From assembly GCA_018697195.1 (NCBI GenBank), contig CM031864.1, forward strand, positions 12,892,809-12,956,808: DNA of 64,000 nucleotides. Reading direction: 5' to 3'. Of the stretch, positions 1 through 13,321 are shown one piece after another. Source of the stretch: Certhia americana (taxonomy: Eukaryota; Chordata; Aves; Passeriformes; Certhiidae). The notes under the pieces were generated by a model. It did not search any database and had not been told where the DNA came from. It saw only the letters and a list, made by a program, of their open reading frames with translations. Position 1 is the stretch's first letter; every line of letters starts with the position of its first letter. The position numbers were made by a program, and so were the translations under genes.

Positions 1-3000
1 AAATTGCAAACATCACTAGAATGAAACAACTTTTCACTTCAGTAAGACCCAATTTACAGCTACTAAGAAAAAGAAACTATGAAATATTTCTGAGTTCCAA
101 TTGCTAAATGGACTTCAGGAGTCAGAAAACTTGGTTTTGTGGTTCAGGCAGTAGATAAAGTCTGAAAAGAACTGGTTTCAATTTATGGATCCGTGGTGGT
201 CTTGGAGCAAATCACACTTAATACAAAATGTGGATAGTATGTCATGCCTGTTGGACTATAAACGTTTTAATGCAGGGAAAATCTCTCACTAGGTGAAGAC
301 TCTGCATTTACCTCTAAGAAATATCTATCTTGACTGAGAGGCTGAGGTATTCCTATATTAGAAATACTGATCAATAACAAAAACAAATATTGCTGTCTTT
401 TCCCCTGGTTGCTGGAGCTTATCTCAGATGTGAGATTGGGTACACAGATTTTCTTCTGCACTTAGCTGTTGGGGGCAGACAGTTCCTGCTTGCTGATAAA
501 GATCAAGAAGTCTGGCAAAGAGGAAAATGAACCAGAATTGTGAGGGGAAACAGAAAGAAAGAGTACCTGATGGAGGAAAATATAATGGTGGAGATATTCT
601 GGTCTGCAGATGGTGAAGGGCTTATCCCAAGTGCTTTCTGCTTTGCCAGATGGCACTAGCTAGAACAGAAAGTTCTCAGGGAATTAGAAAAGGTTGCTTT
701 CACATCAAAAATAACCCAAATATAGGGCTAATGACTAAGGGGGGAAAAAATGGTTATGTAGCCAAGTATCCAGAGTTCAGAAAGCGGGTAGAAAGCATTA
801 GCAAATGAGGATGAGAGCTCTAAACCTCTTTTTTTTTTTTTTTTTTTCCTAGCCAACATTCAGGGCAAAAACTAACCCTTGCTCTGAATTCTCTTCCCCT
901 TGTTCCTGTGTTTGATGTTTCATGCAGTCCTCACAATCCTACTTCTCTCATCCTTTCCTTTCAAAAATCCCTGCATCTGCAATATCACTGTGGCTTGCTT
1001 CTAGGACATAACCTGGCACATGGGAGGAGGGCTAATGTTTCAGTACATATATCTGCTTTTTGTTCTCAAGGGAGATGGCATAGGTTAGAAAATGAACTGC
1101 CCCCTCTCTATCAGTGTTATATTCTTGCTTCTCTAAGGGACATTGGGGGTATAATGTGGTGGGAAGACATGTTACAGATGGAGAGAACATGGTGGGAAGT
1201 CGGCTTTATCTGCCTCAAATTAGACACGGAGACAGAAAGGACAGCAGTTTCTGGACATTAGGAGGAGAGTTTGTCTGGCAGGGTTTTTGAAACTCAGTCA
1301 CATATTTTTTGTTTAACAGCTTACAAGATAGTGTATTATAAGACTGAGTGAGTGTTTATGAACTGTGTTGGAAAAGGACTATGGGATGTAAGTTGCTGGT
1401 GAATGGTTTCAGCTTATGTCTGAAAGGCTGGCAAGGATGAAGGAGGCACGGTTTAGGGCCCTGAACCCTGGAGAAATGGATGCTGACCACCCTACATCTG
1501 CTTCATGGCTCCTCCTGGGCAGGAACAGTAGTTGCAACCATTCCATGCGGGGATTTCAGCACACAGTGATTACTTCCCTCTGGTGTTTTTTTCAGGAAGG
1601 AAGGAAGGAGGAAGACAGAAACTTCCTTCAGTTTATACCTGCACTTGTATTGCTAAGGGAATCTAGCTTCTAGCCTCTGAACTCAAATAGCTCCAATTGT
1701 TCTGCCTTCTTTTTTGTGAAAGCATGTAAGGAAAGACCTGTACTACCAAAGACAACTCTGCTTCTTATTCTTTAAAGGTATTAGAAAGTGCTCCTATTTA
1801 ATAACAGTTATCTTTATGTAGTACCTGTATCTTTTCATAAGCTAATAGTTGTAAAGCACTGTCTACTTTGCTTAATGATACTACTTTCCCAATATAAAAC
1901 AGGTCTAATGGGTGTGAAATATGAAAGCAATATTCCTGTAATTTATCACTTAAGCCGTCTTTCACTCTTTTGGGGTGAATTGTTGTATTTTTAAAAGGAA
2001 ATTGATTGCCTTGAGTGAATTCTTTTGTTCTTCTACATTAACAATTCATGAATGAAGCCAATAGCTGCAACACAATCTTCAGTTCCTTGTCCCACCAATA
2101 ACCTCAGCTGTATCCTGGAGGGTAAACTCACACTGCATCAATCAGCTGTCTCTGTGGTCTGTAGCATAGCCATGTGAACTGTGGCTTACACTATGTTCTC
2201 GTTTGCTCCCTTGACTTTTGGCAGTAGGGAACTCCACAAAAATGAATTAACTGCTACAAAGTTTTCTGGCGTGCTGTACTTTACATGATTGGAAAGTTAC
2301 ATTACTAGAAAGAATATAGACATTTACTCTGAAGTTCAGAACCAAATGCCAATGGTCAAATGATCCTGTGCACTTTTCTTTCTCTGCTCTCCTCTTTTCT
2401 CTATCATTGTTAAGCATTGGGCCAGTCCAGTTAAAAGATTCTGGGAGATTAAGGAGGTTTCTATTAGGGAGCATTTTGGACCACTTATTTTTTTAAAAAT
2501 AACCTAACAACAGAAAAGTAACCCCAAACTAGCCCTATAAAAATGAACTGGGAAAGGTGAAGAGGGTAGCAGTTTATGAATACATTAAGATTGCACCTGC
2601 ACATGAGTTCATTCACTTCTTTCCATGAGCAAACCCTGTGCTTCTATTCCTAAATGAGAAATAAACACCATGGGCTAGTCAGGCAGACAGCCAAATGCCC
2701 AGACTCAGCATAGCTGTATGCCCACAAAACTCATACAGAGAAAATGGAAGCTGTGAATGTGGACTTCAGCCTAACTTGCAAAGCCAGAGCTGCTGTGCAG
2801 GAAAACTCATCAAAATCTGCTGGCCTGGCTGGCCTTCAGTCACTAATAAAATTTCTCTCATGTGTGTCTTTCTCCTCACTGCTCCTGACTTCTCTCTGTT
2901 CTTAAGCACATTTTCCTCCTTTACCACCTTTTAGGTGGCTCAGAGTCTCCACATAGACAGGGGTATGCATGTGACTTTTGCTGTTTTAGTTCCTCTCCAG

Positions 3001-6000
3001 CCAAATTTGTTGTCTCTGAACCCACACACAGCTCTGTGCACCTCAGGTTGGACAAGAGCAGGTTTCACCCAGGAGTAACATCTTGGGCTCCCTGGTCACA
3101 CTTCTATCTCATTTTCATCATGGTACTCGGTGTGGCTGGTTACAACAATTTGTGCAACAGCAAAAACCCCACTGCTGGTTTACAAAACCCAACCAACCAA
3201 CCAATGAACCAAAATGTCTTTCATTGAAAAAAGCCATTTTTGTTGGTGACCAAAACCCAATAAAACTTAGCAAATGGTTATTTTATTTACTCAAGAAAAC
3301 AATAAGTTAAAATGCAAATAAGTAAATCCCTCTTTGTCATTGAAACTATATTTAAGAGAAGCTCCTCTGGCCTAGTTGCTTTAGCATTTGACCTCAGTGA
3401 GACAGAGGAGTACGGAAGATTATTTGTTTGGAGATTTCAAGATAACAAGCAAAATTAAATGTAAACCTGAGATGACTTATAAATAATCCTGGAAGAAGAT
3501 GAACAAGTATAGAAAGGAAAAAAAAAAAAAAAAGAAAGAGGCAGAGAAATGAATGACAGATCTTGAAATTTTTTAAAAGTCCCCAAGAAATCTGATGTCC
3601 AGCTGAACCTAATTTTTCTTCCTAGAATTAGCCACATTTGAAACAAATATTGCCTGGGATTAAAGAAAAATGTTTATTTTAGCTAATTTTTTTTTTTCTT
3701 TTAAATTTGATTTAAGGTACTCTCTGAGAATTTAGAAAATAAGTACTTAAAAATAAAGGGATTGACTCATAGGGATCACTGCTAAAAGAAAACAAAGAGA
3801 AGAACAAGTAATGATGTCATTTTTCACAAAATGGAGCAGAAGCAAAATCTGGGTTGTGGAAAACCCAGGCTTAGATTTCACCTCTACCAAAGCTGCAGTG
3901 CAGACATTAATCTACCTTTCCTATGCTCATGCCAATTATTCAGACAAACATTCAATAAGAGTTTATTTGCATGTTCATTACTCGACATGATATAAAATTA
4001 TATCTATAGACCCAAGTTATAATCGGGGTCCCATGCACACCAGGAAGAATTAACAAGATGACCTTACATGGTGGAGAGAGAAGATCTGTATCCTGTTCTT
4101 AAGCTGTGGCAAGACACAGAAAGGATAAAGTTTTCTTGTTTGCCCAAAGCAATCCCTGGAAAATGCGATCAGAAATTCCAAGTCCTGGTACAGTGGCTTT
4201 TCTGAACAATATTCCACAAGACACAATATAAAGACTGTCTCTAATGTCTCTTCACCCCTTTGCTCCCTGAACTGCTTGTGCTGAGACTCCAGGAAAGCTC
4301 TGACCAGATAACCTTGATCGACAAAACATTTTACAAAGACAAGGGCAAGGTAAACTTCCCTCGACTAGTCTGCAGTGTCATAACTGTTTGCAGAATTGAC
4401 TGTTCCCTCCAGAGACAGCCCCATGCCTCACTGTCCCTGCTGCATACAAATGAAGTCACTGCACAGCACAACCAAGTGCATATGCTGTGGTGTGACCTCC
4501 TGTTTGGTGACATCCATCAGTGAATTGCTCTGTGGTAGTGGCTGTCTGAAAAGCAGCTGGTACATGAATTTTTACTCTGATTTCCTTAAAACCCAATCAA
4601 TAAGGGCACATAGCTTTAGTGTTCTCATATACCTGCTCTGTGAATAAAGCAAATGAAATATTTGCACAGACTTTTGTGATTCTTTTTAAAGGGCCTGACC
4701 AGAAATTGGAACATATCAGCTCTGAGGGCAGGACTACAGAAAAGCAGCATAGAATGCACAGGAACTGCAAAGTCTCTGCTAGAGGAGAAGGAAAATCAAT
4801 CCAAATATCAGTGAACACTTATAAAAAAATCCTGAAATATTAATTTAGCCTAAGTTAGTATTGCTAACTCTCTGATGCTGGACCCTGGTGAGCAGGTAAT
4901 TCTGATGCAACTAAAGAAACATCTTAGGTAACTTTTCAAATATAAGCACATATCCCAGCTATATCTATACTTGCATAGAAATTTGTGAAATGAAGTTTTC
5001 TTGGTATGATAACTGTAAGGATATTATGGGGGAATTTTGTTTTTCTGGTAAAAAGCAAAACCATTAACCAACCTGATTATTTTGTAATTATGGAAACATT
5101 AGGTAGGAAGTGGAAACAATGGCTCACTTTGTAGTCTAATAACAAAACAGGGCAAAACAAACAAAAGTACAAATAGCACTTTCAGAACCAAAGGAGATTC
5201 CTCTGTACTTAATGTGTCGCTAAGCACAACATGCCTCAGCTATTGAAAAATATCCATGACTAATTGGAAACCTGAAACAAATTGCTACTAAGGCTCATAT
5301 GGAGCTATCCCACTTGGACCAAAAAAAGACCCCATGCCCCTGCTGGCAACACTGAGAAAATAGAAATACTATTTTCTGAAGTTCATTCTAAGGTATTGTG
5401 GTTTAGCTACAGACAGTACGTGTGGCTCTGTGAGTAAGAACAGCAGTACCAGCATGAGATGGGGAGTTATCATTCCTAAATGTTATGTTATGTTATTGTT
5501 CTTAAAACATTCTTTTGTTAAGAAACAGTGCAGCAAGATAAAAACAATGGTATTGTACTCAGGAGAAAAAACAATGGCTTTAGGAAAAAAAACAACTCTG
5601 GGAAATGGAGAGGAGGCTTTGCAAAAAGAGGTCCTGTTTTGCTTTGCAAGAGTTTACATGGGACTGAACACACATTATGGCTAAGAGCAGTGGCCAGAGC
5701 ATTTAAATGAGCTTTTCAGAAGTTTACTTAATAGATACATGTTTTACATCAGGTCAGACGAGAGTAACTTTCCATGCGCTGGGTATTTTATTCTGATAAA
5801 GGTGTGTGTAAAAGATAAACCTATCTGCTCTTTTTTATTACTGTTCTAGTGAGAGAAAGATATTTGATTAAAACTGTCAATTATTTTTCACCTACAGAAG
5901 ATATATGCTAGTCTTTGGAGTTCAATAAGAGTTTTGTTATGTCATCTCAAGAATTAAAACTGGTTGGTGCTCTGTCTTAAAATCCTTCATATTCTTGCCA

Positions 6001-8709
6001 GTCCTCTTAATTTTTGTTCCTGTCTTATTCCCTAACTCCTTTTCCAGCTGTCCACAATTATAGAAGTAAATGATTTCCATATGATGCAAAAGAGTAAACA
6101 AACCCTTACCCTGCAATTGTTCTAGGCACTGTGAAAGAACAAATAATCATTTTGACAGGTAGACAGGAGACAGGTCAAAGTGATCTGCTGAAAGTCTGCC
6201 TTCAAGAAAGGGCAGCAATGCAAAGCTTCTTTTCTTTTCCCTTTGCTTTCTTTCCTTCCCCTCACCCTCCTAAATTTCAGGGTGACCCAACAGCATTCAT
6301 AGATACTGAGTTTAAATAGTGACTCCGTCCACAGCAAACCATTTCTAAGGCAGATACTGTGGAAATATGTGATCTTTTCTGCATTTTTGAAGTAGTAGTA
6401 TGAGATCCCCTTGCTTTTGCATAATGATATAGAGCCATTGACACTTTCTAAATCTATTACAATAAAATACACTCTGAACATTAATTACTTAGAGATATGG
6501 TAATAAGAAACTTTCTTTCAAGAGGAAAAGTTTGGACATGGGAATAGGAAGGTTACAGCTCAGCAACTGTTTCTTTCTACTTTGCACTGCTGGAAGAAGA
6601 CATCCCATCCTGTTAAAACAAGGTGAGTTTGAAATAATAATTTGGAACCCTAAATTATGTACCATGAAAAAACCATTCTGCAAAATATCTATAGAGACAT
6701 CTTTCTATATTACACATAATCTTTATACGAATAATAAATTTTAAAATTTTTTTTAAGGCCCTCCTGTGTCTTTTTCTGAAAATGCCTTCATTTTCTCAAG
6801 CTTTGGCCATCCCTCCGGGTATGGAGATTAGATTTTTCTCCCTCTAATGACAGCTAGTACCAATCATCACTTTTCAGCAGCTCCTCTGGTAGTATGTGGA
6901 CAGCCTTATCCTGATCTGGGGACAAAGGGCAGTTGGGACAGCTGTTCTGGCACTCATGGCCTTGTGTGATTCATGGGGACAGCAGTGGGAGCTGGGGCAG
7001 GGAGGAGGCACGTCCTGGCCATAGTGTCCTGGAATCAGGGGGGTGGCTGGAGGTCCTGATGCCCCTGTGACCAGGGCTGACACGTGAGTGTGGAGGTGTC
7101 AGGGTGCAGTGGTGGCCCAGAGCTGGTCACAGACCTGGACTGTCTCTGCCTGTGTGGGGAGGTGGGCTCCAGGAGGCACCACCAACCCACATTAGAGGCC
7201 TTTGCATTCTGGTAGCTCTGCACTACACATTTGCTTGTCTTATTACTTCTCATGCTGGCAGGCTTAAACTACCAAGGGTAATCCTGGGACAAGCTACAAT
7301 TACAACTTCTTTCTGTTGTGGAGACATGACCTTTGACTGTTTGATTGCAGCTGGCTTTGGATCAGGGCCTGTAGCCAAAGCTGTGTCGCTAGCATAACAC
7401 ACAACACTCTCTGCAGAGCCTCTAAGTATAAGCCATCACTTCTCTGATCTAAAATACACATAATTGCAATGAGCTGTGAGATCCTCCAGCATTTCACAGC
7501 ATATAGAAGAGATTTATTAACAAAGATTTTCTGTTTCCAGATAGAAAATTATACAGAAAGCCAGATTTTTAGCTTTCATGAAGAAATGAAGCCTAGTGTG
7601 TGAGGAAGGGTTGAATTCTGGGGTGTGTGTGTGTGTGTGTGTCTGCACATGGGGACACACCTTCTCCATGGTAGTTCCATGAGAACAGATCTTCAAAGGA
7701 GCCAGAAAAACCTGACAAAATTGTTGTAGCTTTACAGTTCAGTTTAGGTTAAAACACAACTACTAAAAAGATGATATGGGCATTTGACACGCCCTTGCTA
7801 GGTAAATTTGGGTTATGCTTTTACATACAGAGTGATGGGAAATTCTTATTAGTAATCCATACACACAACAGAATTATACTTCTGAGTTCATGAAAGAATT
7901 GTGGTTAAGAGTAGTTTGGCAGTCAGACTGCTACAAAGGTTATGTTACCATCTCAGCTTTAGGCACGACACAGGGCTGTCTGCATCACTGAGACTCTGCC
8001 TTCAGCTCTTCTAATGCTGTGCAAGCTGGGACCAGCCTACTCTGACAGCAAAGTGGGCTGTGAGAAGAGCACTGCAGCTACCAGTGCACTGAATATCACT
8101 GAAGCTTCCAGCATCAAAAAAAAACCCCAAAAAACTCTCTCAAAAGCAACTGCCCTGTCAGCCTCTACATAATCCAGTTTATCTGTCACACATGCTTTGT
8201 AAAAGCATCAGCCTATTAAATTCAACAGAGTCGACTTCAAACTTGCTAAAAAGGGAACAGGACACAATGAATATATTTTGGTCAGGCACAGTACAGTATT
8301 TATGGCCTTTCCTCCCCGCTACAATTATGCTACAGATGCATTTTATGTGAGTAGATCTTGTTAGATAAGCAGGCGTTTGCAAAACATTACAAATGCAACA
8401 AAGTATAATGAGTATGCTTCCAGAGAGGATATTCTGCTATGCTCCAGGCCTTGATTGGGCCGCTTGTTTAAACATCAGGTTAAATCCTTTTAAAGTCGAG
8501 CGCCTTATAGAGGTTTGGCAGCAGCGCTCTTAATGACTGAAAAAAAAAAAAAAAAAAAAGAAGGCAGGAAACAGAATAAGGTCAGCTCTCATTTTATTTC
8601 AACTAACTACTCCAACAAACCTATCCCCAATTTTTTTTTTTTTCCACAGACATGAATTCTGCGTGGAATTAGAGGGAAGAGGTGTTTTCTGCTTCCTCTC
8701 CAGCCAAGC
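1..8709. other. Intergenic AT-rich DNA, left part
   Basis: There is no gene here that I can support. Open frames are short and unlike known proteins. The stretch includes a (GT)10 microsatellite (7623-7642), a 20-nt poly-A (8540-8559) and a GC-richer patch at about 6880-7200 that I could not classify. Confidence 0.7.
7623..7642. repeat. (GT)10 microsatellite
   Basis: Ten uninterrupted GT dinucleotides. Confidence 0.95.
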
Positions 8710-9005
8710 ATGCCGCCGGTTTGCTGTGGCCCCAATGTCAGGCCCTCAGCCCCGGGCTGGCTGTTCCGCCGTGCCCAGCGGTTTCGGGCTGAGGCGGCCC
8801 CGGCAGGCGGCACTCGGGGGCCGCGCTTTGCAGAGCGGGATGGGGCGGAGCGGCCCTTTCTGGGTTTAAATCACCGACAGCAGCCCCTGTCCTGAGTGTT
8901 GCCGCGGGTGAGCGCGGCCGTGTGGCGGCCGAGGCCGGGGGACAGCCCGCGGGGGGCTCGCCCTTGCTGGGGACAGCGGGGGCTCACGGCTGAGCGTTCG
9001 CTCCG
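8710..9005. promoter_or_regulatory. Isolated CpG island
   Basis: About 33 CpG dinucleotides in roughly 300 bp, counted by eye, in otherwise CpG-poor AT-rich DNA. A good donor-like sequence on the plus strand (GTGAGC at 8908-8913, after GCCGCG) sits within it. A TTTAAAT lies about 40 bp upstream (near 8865). This is the composition of a vertebrate promoter, but I could not identify a downstream exon or protein. It may start a non-coding RNA, or be an orphan island or enhancer. Confidence 0.55.
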
Positions 9006-10256
9006 TCACTGCAAACCCTCATGGAAGGAGAATTTAAAGCACAGTTATTATCCCCAGGGGGAACTGCCTGCATCGAGAGGGGAATGTGTATGCATACTGT
9101 AACTCCTGCTAGTGTTAATGGGAATGATGTGTGTAAATCCCCAAATTCCAGCGTGCAAAGATGAGAGTGTCCCTGTAAGGGTCTGAATTATGCATTTGAA
9201 TTAAACCTGACTGTTGGGAAATTCATAATACTGTGGCTCTTATTATAAATTTATGCTTAGTAGGACTAAGTTTCACCTGAAACAACAGAGTCTGAAGTGT
9301 TATTTGTTCCAGCACGTTATTTTGTTAGATGTGATAATCAGCTCACAGCAGGACTGTGAGAGGCTACTCAGCTTGTTGACAATTCTGGGTCCCATCCAGC
9401 TTCAAGCAGTTTCTGAAGCAGCTCTAAAGGCTACAGCAGGATCCTAAACGTGGCTCTTCAGTAAGACGTGACCTGGGCATTGCTGACTGTCCACAATCCC
9501 TTCCCAGGACATCCCTTTCCCAGGTGCAGTTACCTGTTCTGTTTTGTGTGCACTCCCACCCCAAAGCAAAGACTACAGGTGAGACTCAGCAGAGGTGCTG
9601 CTGTTTCCTGGCCTCTGTATTTTGCCAGGTGGATGAAATTTTTTTCTTATGAGCTAAGTGCCTAAAAAGCCAGTTGGATATGGAGGAGGAGCTTTAAGTC
9701 AGTTCTCCTTGATTTGCTGGGCTACTTTGTAGATTATTTCAGGAATTATGTGACCTAAGGGTATGACTTCCATTAGCATTACCTTTGAATTAGGAAGATG
9801 CCTTTCACAGGAGCTTTTGTCCCACATTTATCATCTCAGCCTCAGATCTGTTTTAATCCCAAGGTATCCCTTCTCTCAAGGCTCTACGCTTTCTGTCTTG
9901 TCTGAAAGGAAGGAAATCCTGTCCTGCCCGTCATATGTCAGCAGCTGGATTTGGTGAACAGCCATGGTGCTGCAGGAGGGATGTCATGGAGTTGGGGCAG
10001 TTCCTGATAGGGGAACTTGTGTAAAGAAGCCATGTCCATGGCTTTACCCTGCCCTATCTTACCTTCACCACCTAGTTACATGGGCCAGCACCCACTGGGA
10101 AAGGAAAACAGAGGAAACAGAGAAACCAGAGAAACACAGAGGACAGCTGTGGAGGGCCTGAGGCAGCAGTGCATGTGTGGCAGGGTGGGGTCCCCTTTCC
10201 AGGGGTGTGCAGTTTCAGGGATGCAGTGGTGTTGGGTGCCAGCATGAGCTCCAGAG

Positions 10257-10294
10257 CCACTGCACACAGGGATGGCCACTGCACACAGGGATGG
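10257..10294. repeat. 19-bp tandem duplication
   Basis: Two perfect head-to-tail copies of CCACTGCACACAGGGATGG, followed by a partial third start (CCACAACC). Confidence 0.9.
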
Positions 10295-12727
10295 CCACAA
10301 CCATGGTGCAAAACAACTTCCAAACAACCCCTCACCCCCTCCCGTGCAGTCTTGTCTTCTCCTCCTTCCTGTCTCCTTTTGTTCAGTGCTCAGACACTTC
10401 ATTCCTCTCAGCTACCCCATGCGAGAGCAGCCATGCGTGCCCTCTAATCCTGTGCAGTCCCAAGGTTAGGCTGAAGCAGACAGGCACTTAATGCCACCCT
10501 AGATTTAAATACCAATCATAGAGACAGGGAATTGCTTTATTGTGAATAAATCCTTAATCTATCAAGTTATTTGGAACAGCACAGTTAATTATTTTTAAAC
10601 TTCTCTCTCCTACCTTAAGCCTGGGTGTGTCTCCAACAAATTCACTTTTAAATCTTGTAATGGAATAGAAGTATTGCCAGTCCTCATTAAAAACACCACA
10701 AAAGCCACAGCAGCACTGCTGTGTGCCTTGTAATGATTTGTTTTACTAATAGATCAAACAGCCTGTTGACAATGGTTGACTAAAACTGACAGCCTCTTCT
10801 AATAAGATAAAGAAGTTGTACATTTTATTGATTATAAAACAAATTGGGGTTTTGTCCCTTTAAATTTTTATTGGCTAAAATTGGAGAACTTAGGCCTTTG
10901 AAACTGCAGCTTTCCATGACATTACAATGAATTATAATTCTTACCTATTCATGCTTCCTCAAAGGCCTGACCCGTTTGCCTGCCTTGCAAGCATATTGTA
11001 AAATGCCCTGCATTAACATACATATTTTCAGGAGCTTTTTTACTTGAGAACTGCAGCAGACTGGAGAAAGAGAAAGGAGCTGAATGAACAAGAGTTCTCA
11101 AGATCCTGGAATTTTAAGAGTCTTGCAATATTTTGTCACAAGCTGAGAGCTCGAGGCAGACGTTTTCGGATAACGTGCTTACTTTTTCATTACACAAGAG
11201 CTGAAATTTTTAATCCTTTCTGGCACTGAAGATCTATGTTCCTGAACATCCTGGGGATGGAGTCCATATTGCGGAAATAAATCTAACACTTTCTAGTTCA
11301 ATTTTTAGCCTCAGATCTTACAGAAGCTTAAGGCAAATCAAGATTTTTAAAGATCAACTGCCAATATCGGGGTCTCCAAATCTGCTCTCAGCATCTTTTT
11401 TGCAACCCCAGAAGTCACCCTGCCTGAATCCAAGCTGTGCAAGCATCTTTAGCTCTGCCTGTGCATTTACACAGAGTGGAGCAGGTAGATGGGGATGTGT
11501 GACAGAGTGGCACTCAAGTCCCCTGCCTTGCCAGTGAGCACCTATGACCATCAGCGCAGAGTACCTCAAAAACAATGTCAACTTTACTCTTCTAGCAAAA
11601 AGAGAAAGGGAAGGAGAATTGCTTATCCCTTCCCTGACACAACTTCGTGGGTAAGAAGGCTGGAGTCCCTGACTGTCAGTAAAGCTGCACAGTTGAGACA
11701 GCAGCAAGAAGGAGCCCTGACTCCTGGTCTCCAGTCTCAGGGCTGTCTTTGTTCTGTCGCTTTTCCTGGTCTTTTCCTGCTCACCCGTAGCAGCGATAAA
11801 TGAGGAGGTGGAGTGGGGGAAGTTTTGGAAGGAGCTGTCAGAGCACAGGCTTCCACCTACTGTCTCAGGCACTTCCAAAGGGAGAGACATTCAGGCCCGT
11901 CTTGAGCCCACGATTTCTTGCTTCAGTAGCTGAGATTTGTCAGGAAAACATACCCCTACTGTGCTGAGTAGCAGCTTATGGGCAGGTTTCTGGCAAACAC
12001 TCCCAAAAAGTCAGAGATTTAGATTTAAACCCTTACAGGAGCTGAAGCACATGCTGGACATACCTGGACCCACTGCTCCCAGTTATGAGGCACTTGTAGA
12101 TAAGTGTCACCACTGCAGTTTGCTATGAATCAAGAGTGTAAAAAATAACCCTTGTTCTGTTATTTTGCAACTGGATGCAGGTTACATCTCCCAGAAATGC
12201 TGATCTAGCATACAATGATAGCAATTGCCTTCCTAATCACATCTCTGTTAAAAGGACAGACTATTCCTGCACTCCTCTTTTTCTAAACTGGTTCATATAT
12301 ATATTAAAATACGATGTATTAGGTACCACACCACCCTGAAAAACATCACTCTGGATTGAGCATTTTGTCCATATGACTTGGCCATGTTCTCAGTCTCAAC
12401 ATTTTTCAGTAAAGAGGAAACACACACACATACGCAGGGAGTCCACAGCAAACAAGAAGAGAAAATTGAAACTCAGTTTCCAGTTGCTTTAGGGTGGGCA
12501 ACTAGTGAGCTGCTGCCTACAAAGTGGTGAGGCACCTCAAACCACTGCTGGTGGTCTGCAACCACTGTGGCATTTTGGCCTCTGATGGGTCTCTGTCCCT
12601 GTGTAAGGATCAGCTCCTAGGTCTGCACTGGTCTTTCAGCCTGGAAACTGCATCTGGAACCCAGCTCTTCAAACTGGCAGTATTTCCACAAATGGTGACC
12701 TACTGATTACACTCACAGTTATGTATA

Positions 12728-12767
12728 TAGTTAATAATAATAATATGTAGTTAATAATAATAATATG
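12728..12767. repeat. 20-bp tandem duplication
   Basis: Two perfect head-to-tail copies of TAGTTAATAATAATAATATG. Confidence 0.9.
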
Positions 12768-13292
12768 TAAACACAGCTTATGTATATAATTTTTTATCTG
12801 AAGTGGTTCAGTAACTCCATCATAGATGTCATTGGGGTACTTGAGCTTAGGAGACTGGTTTGAAAATGTTGACCCAAATATATGGGTTATTACCAGGTAA
12901 CATCCATTCATCACAAAGAGGGTCAGTTAAAAGCTGCTTGCAGTGCAACAGTTCATGCTACCTCTGTCCTACAGGAGTGAAAATACTTTGGTTTCCTGTT
13001 TGTTGATCGGGTGCTTTCTCCAGTGCTCAAGTCAGTCAAAGGATGACAAAAAAAAAAAAAAAAATTAACAGAGCTTTATAGAAATATTACATTCTTTCCT
13101 GGAGTGGAGGCAAAACAAACAGAAGTTTAAAGTAAACAATCTCTACCAGCATATCTTTTCCCCTTTTATTGCATGAATTACAATGCCCTTCAGCCAGCAG
13201 AAGGCAGAGAAAGTTCTGCCAGGAAAATTTTATTTGAGAAAGTTTAAAGTAAACTTTTGTTTGCTTTGCTGCATGCACACACTAACACATAC

Positions 13293-13321
13293 AAAAAAAA
13301 AAAAAAAAAAAAAAAAAAAAA
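13293..13321. repeat. Poly-A run, 29 nt
   Basis: 29 consecutive A after CACATAC. No adjacent retrocopy was recognised and no target-site duplication was identified. Confidence 0.9.

Noticed and set aside
10072..10491. Cluster of overlapping open frames on both strands.
   Set aside because: It lies in a locally GC-richer stretch with few stop codons and a tandem duplication; none resembles a known protein and no frame is preferred.
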